From assembly GCA_937907215.1 (NCBI GenBank), contig CALESG010000039.1, positions 1 through 11,959 of the forward strand: 11,959 nucleotides of DNA, written 5' to 3'. The first letter of the stretch is position 1, and each line of letters starts with the position of its first letter. The position numbers were made by a program, and so were the translations under genes. Below the pieces are notes generated by a model. The model was given only the letters and a program-made list of their open reading frames with translations, made no database searches and was not told the DNA's origin. Positions 1 to 6,202 of the stretch are shown piece by piece. This stretch comes from an uncultured Ruminococcus sp. GTDB lineage: Bacteria; Bacillota; Clostridia; Oscillospirales; Ruminococcaceae.

Positions 1-210
1 GCGAAACGGCTCGGCACTAAAAAGGGTTCGTGCGATAAAAGCAGAATAAAAAACAAAAAACAAAATTTCGCATACAAAAAGAACCTTCTGTCAAATTAAA
101 GTAAAAAACAGAAGGTTTTGCTTATAATTTTAGTAAAGTAAAAATGCGAAATTTTGTTGACAAAGCAAAAGAGGGAGCGAAGCGACCAATTTTTGCGGAC
201 GGTTTAAATC
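1..210. repeat. Left arm of a large imperfect inverted repeat
   Basis: This stretch pairs with 331-533 in inverted orientation. Perfectly matching blocks are 1-18 with 516-533, 25-40 with 494-509, 135-154 with 378-397 and 174-186 with 348-360; 62-95 matches 437-470 with one mismatch. The copy also folds on itself: 61-73 pairs perfectly with 144-156, and inside that 82-91 pairs with 108-117. The match starts at base 1, so the copy may continue outside the window. No plausible protein is encoded. The 120 bp between the arms (211-330) is AT-rich and I see nothing else in it. It is probably one unit of a dispersed non-coding repeat; whether it is mobile cannot be told from here. Confidence 0.85.
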
Positions 211-330
211 TTGCTTAATTTAGAATAAGTTGCTTTAAGAATTGCAGCTTTGATCTGATTCTGTGAAATTTAGTATGATTTTATTTTTTATTTTATTCGT
301 CAGCAAAATATCCTATTTAAAGAATGATCT

Positions 331-533
331 AGCCATCCGCAAGATTTGTCGCTTCGCTCCGCTCTTGCTGGGTGTAAAAATTTCGCATTTTTACTTTGCT
401 TGAATCTAAAACAAGGCTTTCTGTCGTTTACCTTACTTTGACAGAAGGCTCTTTTTGTATGCGAAATTTTTGTTTTTGGCTTTGTTTTTCTGTTTTTATC
501 GCACGAACCTTTTTTAGTGCCGAGCCGTTTCGC
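331..533. repeat. Right arm of a large imperfect inverted repeat
   Basis: This is the inverted partner of 1-210, as shown by the long matching blocks listed there. It keeps the same internal architecture: 376-388 pairs with 459-471, and a degraded inner stem lies around 415-425 and 440-450. The inner hairpin is less perfect than in the left copy, which suggests the two copies have diverged from a common unit. Short reading frames cross this arm on both strands, but they are Phe/Cys- or Lys-rich, lack a good ribosome binding site and look like no protein family. Confidence 0.85.
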
Positions 534-573
534 CGTCTGCGGACGGCGACCAGCATTTTTGAAAAATTGCTGG
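531..573. repeat. Two adjacent short palindromes beside the repeat
   Basis: CGCCGTC (531-537) pairs perfectly with GACGGCG (542-548) around a 4-base loop. Directly after it, CCAGCA (550-555) pairs with TGCTGG (568-573), with A/T bases able to extend the stem inward. The pair abuts the outer end of the right repeat arm and may mark the boundary of the repeat unit. Neither hairpin is immediately followed by a T-run, so they are not obvious terminators. Confidence 0.55.
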
Positions 574-629
574 ATCAAAAAACTTTTATTGATTTAGTCC
601 CTTTTTTTCTTTGCTTAAATCTAACACAA

Positions 630-675
630 AAAGCACCATGCCGGCTTGTCCGCCGAAAACATGATGCTTTTTTTT
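630..675. terminator. Terminator-like stem-loop, possibly bidirectional
   Basis: AAAGCACCATG (630-640) pairs with CATGATGCTTT (660-670), with one C/A mismatch on the plus strand that becomes a G-U pair on the minus strand. The loop is about 19 bases. On the plus strand the stem runs into a T-tract (668-675); on the minus strand five Ts follow it. It could end transcription entering from the left of the window or readthrough from ppdK. Confidence 0.5.
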
Positions 676-758
676 ACTTATGATACAAAAATCAGATGTC
701 GTTTAGCAAATTCCATAAAATTGGAGTTTACTGTAAAATTAAATTAAAACTTAATCAA

Positions 759-797
759 AAATCAAATTATTGAGGACGAAACCTCATTTATTGATTT
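759..797 (-). terminator. Candidate ppdK terminator hairpin
   Basis: Reading the minus strand downstream of the ppdK stop, AAATCAATAAATGAGG (797-782) pairs with CCTCAATAATTTGATTT (775-759) around a 6-base loop, with small bulges. Several Ts follow. The stem is long but AT-rich. It lies about 77 bp after the stop codon, and its outer arm overlaps the duplicated ppdK 3'-end segment (786-821). Confidence 0.45.
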
Positions 798-888
798 AAT
801 TTATTCTTACTTGTTATTGATGTGATAAACAATGAATATTTGGACAGCAAAGATTTATTGATTTAACTTATTCTTACTTGTTCTTGAT
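786..888. repeat. Direct repeat duplicating the ppdK 3' end
   Basis: Bases 786-821 repeat bases 853-888 at an offset of 67 bp, with two mismatches in 36 positions. The second copy contains the last five codons of ppdK and its TAA stop; the first is an untranslated copy downstream of the gene. This looks like a partial tandem duplication of the gene end, a repair scar, or an older stop that was displaced. The intervening 31 bp is AT-rich and unremarkable. Confidence 0.8.
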
Positions 889-3501
889 TGCAGCCTGAGC
901 AGCAGCCAGTCTTGCGATCGGAACACGATAAGGTGAGCAAGATACATAGTCAAGACCGATCTTGTGGCAGAATTCGATAGAAGAAGGATCGCCGCCATGC
1001 TCGCCGCAGATACCTACGTGGAGGTTTGGATTAACTGGCTTGCCCAGTTCGATAGCCATCTTCATCAGCTTACCTACACCTACCTGATCCAGTCTTGCAA
1101 ATGGATCAGACTCGTAAATCTTGTTTTCATAATAAGAATTAAGGAACTTACCAGCGTCATCACGTGAGAAGCCAAATGTCATCTGTGTAAGGTCATTTGT
1201 ACCGAAGCAGAAGAAGTCAGCATCCTTTGCGATTTCATCAGCTGTAAGAGCAGCTCTTGGGATTTCGATCATTGTACCTACCTGATACTTAAGGTCTACA
1301 CCAGCTGCTGCGATTTCAGCATCAGCAGTTGCTACAACGCTCTTCTTAACGAACAGCATTTCCTTGTCTTCGCCAACCAGTGGGATCATGATTTCAGGAA
1401 CTACATCCCAATCCGGATGAGCAGCCTTAACTTCGATTGCTGCACGGATAACTGCCTTTGTCTGCATTACTGCAATTTCCGGATATGTTACTGCCAGACG
1501 GCATCCACGGTGACCCATCATTGGGTTGAATTCGTGGAGAGAAGAGATGATGTTCTTTATAGACTCAACAGATTTACCCTGTGCATCTGCAAGAAGCTTA
1601 ATATCGTCTTCTTCTGTAGGAACGAATTCGTGAAGCGGAGGATCCAGGAAACGGATAGTTACCGGGCAGCCTTCCAGAGCTTCATAAAGTGCCTTGAAGT
1701 CGCTCTGCTGCATTGGGAGAATCTTCTCCAGTGCTGCTTCACGTTCTTCAACAGTTTCAGAACAAATCATTTCACGGAATGCATCGATTCTGCCTTCACC
1801 AAAGAACATATGCTCTGTACGGCAAAGACCGATACCATCAGCACCGAAGTGTCTTGCCTGCTTTGCATCCTTAGGAGTATCAGCATTTGTACGAACGCCA
1901 AGCTTCTTGTACTTATCAGACCATTCCATGATCTTGCCGAAGTAACCACTGTCTGTATTTGCTGGTACAGTTGGGATAGCTTCGCCATAAATGTTACCTG
2001 TTGTACCATCAAGAGAAATATAATCGCCTTCAACATAAGTCTTGCCAGCAAGCTCGAACTTCTTGTTTGCTTCGTCCATCTTGATAGCGCCGCAGCCAGA
2101 TACACAGCAAGTACCCATACCACGAGCAACAACAGCAGCGTGAGATGTCATACCGCCACGTACAGTCAGGATACCCTGAGCTGCAACCATGCCTTCGATG
2201 TCTTCAGGAGATGTTTCCAGACGAACCAGAACAACCTTTTCGCCCTTTGCAGCCCATTCCTTAGCATCGTCAGCTGTAAATACAACCTTACCGCAAGCAG
2301 CACCAGGAGATGCAGCAAGTGCAGATGCAACTGGAACAGCCTTCTTAAGAGCAGCAGCATCGAACTGTGGGTGAAGAAGAGCATCGAGTGACTTAGCATC
2401 GATCTGCATAAGAGCTTCTTCTTCTGTGATCATGCCTTCTTCTACCAGATCACAAGCGATCTTGATAGCAGCAGCAGCTGTTCTCTTACCATTTCTTGTC
2501 TGGAGCATATAAAGCTTCTTATCTTCAATTGTGAATTCCATATCCTGCATATCTCTGTAGTGATTTTCCAGAGTATTGCAGATGTTTGTGAACTGCTCGT
2601 AAACTTCAGGCATTGTGTCAGCGAGCTGCTGAATTGGCTGAGGAGTACGTACACCGGCAACAACGTCTTCGCCCTGTGCGTTCATAAGGAATTCACCCAT
2701 GAGCTTCTTTTCACCTGTAGCAGGGTTTCTTGTAAATGCAACACCTGTACCGGATGTATCGCCCATGTTACCAAATGCCATCATCTGTACGTTTACAGCT
2801 GTACCCCAAGAATAAGGAATATCATTCATCATTCTGTATACGTTAGCTCTTGGGTTATCCCAGCTTCTGAATACGGCTTCAACGGCACCCATCAGCTGTT
2901 CTACAGGATCAGTTGGGAAGTCCTTACCGATCTTGGACTTGTATTCATCCTTGAACTGCTCAGCCAGGATCTTCAGATCTTCTGCTGTCAGGTCAACGTC
3001 CTGAGTTACGCCACGCTCTTCCTTCATCTTGTCGATGAGTTCTTCAAAGTACTTCTTACCAACTTCCATAACTACGTCAGAATACATCTGGATGAATCTT
3101 CTGTAGCAGTCACGAGCCCAACGCTCATTACCGGACTTAGCAGCCATTACTTCAACAACATCTTCGTTAAGACCAAGGTTAAGGATTGTATCCATCATAC
3201 CTGGCATTGATGCTCTTGCACCTGAACGTACAGATACCAGAAGAGGATTTTCCTTATCACCAAACTTCTTGCCAGTGATTTCTTCCATCTTGCCGATGTA
3301 TTCCATGATCTGAGCCTTGATCTCATCATTGATCTTACGGCCATCTTCATAATACTGTGTGCAAGCCTCTGTGGAAATTGTAAAGCCCTGCGGTACCGGC
3401 AGACCCAGACCTGTCATTTCAGCCAGGTTTGCACCCTTACCGCCGAGAAGCTCTCTCATTGTTGCGTTGCCTTCTGTGAACAAATAAACATACTTCTTCA
3501 T
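874..3501 (-). CDS. ppdK: Pyruvate, phosphate dikinase (PPDK)
   Basis: PPDK catalyses the reversible conversion of ATP, phosphate and pyruvate to AMP, pyrophosphate and PEP in the cytoplasm. In anaerobes it often works with PPi-linked glycolysis. The 875 residues match the roughly 874 of the Clostridium symbiosum enzyme. An N-terminal ATP-grasp domain opens with GGKGANLAEM (20-29). The central phosphohistidine domain has GGMTSHAAVVARGMG (449-463) with catalytic His454. The C-terminal TIM-barrel carries GLCRTEHMFF (558-567), RFLDPPLHEF (617-626), IEIPRAAL (745-752), GTNDLTQ (767-773) and catalytic Cys832 in GICGEHGG (830-837). ATG at 3501 is preceded by a strong GGAGG on the minus strand (3513-3517). 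The gene is transcribed away from glmU under its own promoter. Codon usage is biased, as in highly expressed genes, which creates long antisense shadow frames. No key residue is missing. Confidence 0.98.
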   Translation of the reverse strand: MKKYVYLFTEGNATMRELLGGKGANLAEMTGLGLPVPQGFTISTEACTQYYEDGRKINDEIKAQIMEYIGKMEEITGKKFGDKENPLLVSVRSGARASMPGMMDTILNLGLNEDVVEVMAAKSGNERWARDCYRRFIQMYSDVVMEVGKKYFEELIDKMKEERGVTQDVDLTAEDLKILAEQFKDEYKSKIGKDFPTDPVEQLMGAVEAVFRSWDNPRANVYRMMNDIPYSWGTAVNVQMMAFGNMGDTSGTGVAFTRNPATGEKKLMGEFLMNAQGEDVVAGVRTPQPIQQLADTMPEVYEQFTNICNTLENHYRDMQDMEFTIEDKKLYMLQTRNGKRTAAAAIKIACDLVEEGMITEEEALMQIDAKSLDALLHPQFDAAALKKAVPVASALAASPGAACGKVVFTADDAKEWAAKGEKVVLVRLETSPEDIEGMVAAQGILTVRGGMTSHAAVVARGMGTCCVSGCGAIKMDEANKKFELAGKTYVEGDYISLDGTTGNIYGEAIPTVPANTDSGYFGKIMEWSDKYKKLGVRTNADTPKDAKQARHFGADGIGLCRTEHMFFGEGRIDAFREMICSETVEEREAALEKILPMQQSDFKALYEALEGCPVTIRFLDPPLHEFVPTEEDDIKLLADAQGKSVESIKNIISSLHEFNPMMGHRGCRLAVTYPEIAVMQTKAVIRAAIEVKAAHPDWDVVPEIMIPLVGEDKEMLFVKKSVVATADAEIAAAGVDLKYQVGTMIEIPRAALTADEIAKDADFFCFGTNDLTQMTFGFSRDDAGKFLNSYYENKIYESDPFARLDQVGVGKLMKMAIELGKPVNPNLHVGICGEHGGDPSSIEFCHKIGLDYVSCSPYRVPIARLAAAQAAIKNK

Positions 3502-3512
3502 TTCGAGTTATA

Positions 3513-3539
3513 CCTCCAGTTTTTTATCGTTGTAACTGG
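3513..3539 (-). promoter_or_regulatory. Leader hairpin overlapping the ppdK Shine-Dalgarno
   Basis: In the ppdK 5' UTR, CCAGTT (3539-3534) can pair with AACTGG (3521-3516). The 3' arm runs into the GGAGG ribosome binding site, sharing two Gs. If it forms, the hairpin would partly block ribosome access. The stem is only 6 bp with a 12-base loop, so its strength is modest and any regulatory role is inference. Confidence 0.35.
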
Positions 3540-3614
3540 AATTGCCGTCCGTGGTATGTCCGGAAAGCAGGGGCAGAGGTCGCACATATCCCTACCCAAA
3601 CCAGTCGTATTCTT

Positions 3615-3623
3615 ATTATAACA
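3615..3623 (-). promoter_or_regulatory. Extended -10 promoter of ppdK
   Basis: The minus strand reads TGTTATAAT: a perfect TATAAT (3620-3615) with an upstream TGn extension (3623-3621). No good -35 is seen 17 bp upstream, as is common for extended -10 promoters. Transcription would start near 3608 and give a leader of about 107 nt. It is the best promoter match in the 364-bp ppdK-glmU gap for the minus strand. Confidence 0.6.
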
Positions 3624-3728
3624 TATTACACCAGAAATTACTATACCTTTTTTCAAAAAAAATTTCCATTGTTTTTTTAGCAACTTGTACAAAAATTACA
3701 ATTTATGCAAGTTTTTAAAAAATAGCTC

Positions 3729-3836
3729 TTGAAAAATCTTTTAAAATTTGTAATAATATAAGTGTATTGCTTTTTGATATTGATATTGAGTTTAATAAAA
3801 AAGCTGATAACTAATGCGGGTGATTTAATTTATAAT
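3729..3836 (+). promoter_or_regulatory. Candidate promoters for the glmU operon
   Basis: There are two options. The first is TTGAAA (3729-3734), 17 bp, AATAAT (3752-3757), which gives a leader of about 100 nt. The second is a perfect TATAAT (3831-3836) with no recognisable -35, which gives a leader of about 24 nt. Both lie in the AT-rich divergent region shared with ppdK. The sequence alone does not choose between them. Confidence 0.4.
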
Positions 3837-3865
3837 ATAAATAGAATAGAGAGGACTTTAAAATT

Positions 3866-5278
3866 ATGAATAAAGCTGTTATTCTTGCCGGAGGACACGG
3901 CAAACGTATGAAAGCCGATATACCTAAGCCTATGCTGGAAATTCTTGATGTTCCTATGCTTGGCTGGGTAACACGTGCGTGTGAAAATGCAGAGGTATCA
4001 GATATTTGCGTAATAACCGGATACAAGGCTGAATATATTGAACATTATCTTAACGGAAAATATGAAACTGCTTTGCAATCAGAACGCCTTGGCACAGGAC
4101 ACGCTGTAATGCAGGCGGAGAAATTTCTAAAAAAAGATACAAGCGGAAATACACTTATTCTTTGTGGCGATGCACCGTTTATGGATGCTGAAACCATAAA
4201 GAATGCACTGGAACTTCACAATGCACAGAATAACTCTGTCACTGTTATAACTGCTGAACTTGAAAAGCCTTATGGATATGGAAGAATAGTTCGCAGTGAG
4301 AGCGATGGAATTGCCGAAATAGTTGAAGAAAAAGACGCATCTCCTGCTCAGAAAAAAATCAAAGAGGTAAATTCCGGAGCATATTGGTTTAAAACAGCTG
4401 ATCTTTTGGAATTTTTATCAAAGCTCACACCTCAGAATGCTCAAGGTGAGTATTATCTTACCGATACAATAAGCATTGCTATTTCCTGCGGCAAGAGAGC
4501 CGGCGTTTATCTTACAGAAAATACAGACGTGATACTTGGTGCTAATACAAGAAAGGACCTTTTGAATCTGCGTGAAAATGCAAGACATAAGATACTTGAA
4601 AAGCATATGGACGGCGGAGTTGACTTTATTAGTACTGATGGTGTTATAATAGGAATGGATGTTGAAATAGAACCGGCGACTGTTATTCAGCCGGGAACTA
4701 TTTTAAAGGGTAAAACAAAGATTGGTTCTCACAGCAAGATTGGTCCAAACTGCTTGATCGATAATACTATCATAGGTAAGCATTGCAAATTAAATTCTGT
4801 ACAGGCATATGATTCTGTTATTGAGGATAATGTGAAAATCGGACCGTTTGTACATATTCGTCCAAATTCTCACATAAAGAGCGGTGTTAAAATAGGCGAT
4901 TTCGTAGAAGTGAAAAATTCTGTTGTAGGTGAGCAGACTTCTATTGCACATCTCACATATGTAGGCGACAGTGATGTCGGCAAGAAAGTAAATTTTGGCT
5001 GCGGCACTGTTACTGTAAATTATGATGGTGTAAGCAAGGAAAGATGTGTTATAGGCGACAGCTGTTTTATTGGCTGCAACACAAATCTCATCGCTCCTGT
5101 AAAGCTTGGCAATGGAGTGTATACAGCGGCAGGTTCAACTATTACAAAAGATGTTCCTGATTATGCACTGGCTGTCGAAAGAGGTCAGATGAAAGTTAAG
5201 GAAGGCTATAGCCTTAGAAAGCTTAAGACAAGAATTTTTTCAGATAAGGATAAAGATAAGGATAGTAAGAACAAATAA
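3866..5278 (+). CDS. glmU: Bifunctional UDP-GlcNAc pyrophosphorylase / glucosamine-1-phosphate N-acetyltransferase
   Basis: GlmU acetylates glucosamine-1-phosphate with acetyl-CoA, then joins it to UTP to make UDP-GlcNAc, the precursor of peptidoglycan and other cell-wall glycans; it acts as a cytoplasmic trimer. The N-terminal uridyltransferase half shows LAGGHGKRM (7-15; Arg14) with Lys21, LGTGHAVMQA (75-84), GDAP (101-104), GYGRIV (137-142), EVNSGAYWF (167-175) and Asn227. The C-terminal half is a left-handed beta-helix of hexapeptide repeats from about residue 252, with HIRPNSHI (330-337), the AHLTYVGD motif holding the catalytic His362, and NYDGVSK (385-391). At 470 residues it is normal length; the tail from about 459 is an Asp/Lys-rich, probably disordered extension. 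ATG follows AGAGG (3850-3854). pth lies 63 bp downstream. Both active sites look intact. Confidence 0.97.
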   Translation: MNKAVILAGGHGKRMKADIPKPMLEILDVPMLGWVTRACENAEVSDICVITGYKAEYIEHYLNGKYETALQSERLGTGHAVMQAEKFLKKDTSGNTLILCGDAPFMDAETIKNALELHNAQNNSVTVITAELEKPYGYGRIVRSESDGIAEIVEEKDASPAQKKIKEVNSGAYWFKTADLLEFLSKLTPQNAQGEYYLTDTISIAISCGKRAGVYLTENTDVILGANTRKDLLNLRENARHKILEKHMDGGVDFISTDGVIIGMDVEIEPATVIQPGTILKGKTKIGSHSKIGPNCLIDNTIIGKHCKLNSVQAYDSVIEDNVKIGPFVHIRPNSHIKSGVKIGDFVEVKNSVVGEQTSIAHLTYVGDSDVGKKVNFGCGTVTVNYDGVSKERCVIGDSCFIGCNTNLIAPVKLGNGVYTAAGSTITKDVPDYALAVERGQMKVKEGYSLRKLKTRIFSDKDKDKDSKNK

Positions 5279-5287
5279 AAAATTTAA

Positions 5288-5322
5288 ATCATGCGGTGCT
5301 GTTTCGTTCAGTGCCGCATGAT
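5288..5322 (+). promoter_or_regulatory. Stem-loop between glmU and pth
   Basis: ATCATGCGGTGCTG (5288-5301) pairs with CAGTGCCGCATGAT (5309-5322) over 14 bp, including two G-U wobbles, around the loop TTTCGTT. No T-run follows, so it is not a standard intrinsic terminator. It ends 8 bases before the pth ribosome binding site. A role in mRNA processing, stability or partial attenuation is possible. Confidence 0.6.
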
Positions 5323-5341
5323 GTAGGTTAAGAGGTAAATT

Positions 5342-5974
5342 ATGAGTATTTTTGATATTTTTAAATCGATTGAAAATGAACGCAGTGCCAATACTTCCGG
5401 TAAAATTTCATGGATAGTAGCAGGTCTTGGAAATCCGGGACTTGCATATGCAAATACAAGACATAACGCAGGATTTATGGGACTTGATAAGCTTGCTGAA
5501 AGGAATAATATAGATATAAATATAAAGAAATTCAAGGGCGACTGCGGTGATGGCATGATAGGTACGCAGCGGTGTTTGCTTATCAAGCCGGGAACATTTA
5601 TGAATCTAAGCGGTGAAGCAATATCGGCAGCGGCAGATTTCTACAAAATCCCACCCGAAAAAGTTGTTATAATGTATGATGACATAACACTTCCGCCGGG
5701 AAAACTCAGAATAAGACGAAAGGGCAGCGCCGGCGGTCATAATGGCATGAAGAGTATTATAGCACTGCTTGGCACAGATGAATTTCCAAGAATTCGTATA
5801 GGTGTTGGTGCCAAGCCACGTCCGGACTATGACCTTGCCGATTGGGTGCTAAGCAAATTTTCAGACGAAGATAAAGAGCTTTTAATACCTGCACTTGAAA
5901 ATGCTGCAAAAGCGGCAGAACTTATAGTTCAGTGCAAAATAGATGAGGCTATGAATAAATACAGCAGCAAATAA
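5342..5974 (+). CDS. pth: Peptidyl-tRNA hydrolase
   Basis: Pth cleaves the ester bond of peptidyl-tRNAs released from stalled ribosomes, freeing tRNA for reuse in the cytoplasm. The family signature AGLGNPGLAYANTRHNAGF (27-45) contains Asn31 and the catalytic His41. GTFMNLSG (84-91; Asn88), VIMYDDITLPPGKLRIR (109-125; Asp113) and GSAGGHNGMKSI (128-139; Asn134) complete the active site. At 210 residues it is slightly longer than the usual 185-195. The excess is an N-terminal extension of about 22 residues before the first beta-strand. The ATG at 5342 has AGAGG 6 bases upstream and the next in-frame ATG falls inside the active-site region (Met46), so the long start is chosen. It probably shares a transcript with glmU. 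The prs gene often found between glmU and pth in Bacillus is absent here. Confidence 0.96.
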   Translation: MSIFDIFKSIENERSANTSGKISWIVAGLGNPGLAYANTRHNAGFMGLDKLAERNNIDINIKKFKGDCGDGMIGTQRCLLIKPGTFMNLSGEAISAAADFYKIPPEKVVIMYDDITLPPGKLRIRRKGSAGGHNGMKSIIALLGTDEFPRIRIGVGAKPRPDYDLADWVLSKFSDEDKELLIPALENAAKAAELIVQCKIDEAMNKYSSK

Positions 5975-6035
5975 ATTTAATTATATTATATAAATAGATA
6001 TAAACGTTTTAGGCAACACCGCACAAAGACTGTGC

Positions 6036-6066
6036 GTCAGATGTGCAGTCAGATTTATTGTCAGAT
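6036..6066 (+). repeat. Three GTCAGAT heptamers at 12-bp period
   Basis: GTCAGAT occurs at 6036-6042, 6048-6054 and 6060-6066, with start-to-start spacing of exactly 12 bp, just inside the left end of the MITE-like element. The spacers GTGCA and TTATT differ. Regular heptamers beside a terminal inverted repeat could be binding sites for a transposase or another DNA-binding protein; this is inference from spacing only. Confidence 0.6.
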
Positions 6067-6081
6067 AAAATAAAAAATGCA

Positions 6082-6112
6082 GTGAATACTTTGTGTATTC
6101 ACGAGGCTTTTT
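6082..6112 (+). terminator. Possible terminator inside the MITE-like element
   Basis: GTGAATAC (6082-6089) pairs perfectly with GTATTCAC (6095-6102) around TTTGT, and a run of five Ts follows after GAGGC (6108-6112). The stem is short and the T-run is offset by 5 bases, so activity is uncertain. If active, the insertion would reduce readthrough from pth into mfd. Confidence 0.3.
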
Positions 6113-6202
6113 GTGAAATATGACAAGAAATATGCAAACAGATGACGTACTGAGCCGTCAGGCGAGCTTTGTGCGGTGTTGCCTTTAAGAAAGGAGCGAA
6201 AA

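Larger units (their letters stand above)
6012..6183. mobile_element. MITE-like element with 17-bp TIRs and a TTTA duplication
   Basis: GGCAACACCGCACAAAG (6012-6028) is repeated as its perfect inverse at 6167-6183. Outside both ends is the same tetranucleotide TTTA (6008-6011 and 6184-6187), as expected for a 4-bp target-site duplication. The 172-bp body encodes no protein. It contains a heptamer repeated three times (6036-6066) and a perfect 8-bp hairpin (6082-6102). Size, terminal repeats and duplication fit a non-autonomous miniature inverted-repeat transposable element, mobilised by a transposase elsewhere. It separates pth from mfd; without it and one TTTA the gap would be about 52 bp. 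An alternative is a structured intergenic repeat; the flanking duplication favours transposition. Confidence 0.75.

Noticed and set aside
300..683. Two overlapping short reading frames on opposite strands (300-578 minus, 396-683 plus)
   Set aside because: Both lie largely inside the right arm of the inverted repeat, lack ribosome binding sites and have composition typical of translated repeat DNA.
1..873. CRISPR array or tandem repeat array
   Set aside because: The repeats are two inverted copies plus a single pair of short direct repeats; there is no regular repeat-spacer pattern and no cas gene in the window.
1417..2391. 324-codon open frame on the plus strand
   Set aside because: It lies entirely antisense to the well-conserved ppdK, has Cys/Ser/Thr-rich composition without family motifs or a ribosome binding site, and is explained by the biased codon usage of ppdK. 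Other antisense frames in this region have the same cause.
6176..6202. GTG start giving mfd nine extra residues
   Set aside because: The codon is inside the terminal inverted repeat of the MITE-like element and has no ribosome binding site, whereas ATG 6203 has an ideal AAGGAG at 6-base spacing.
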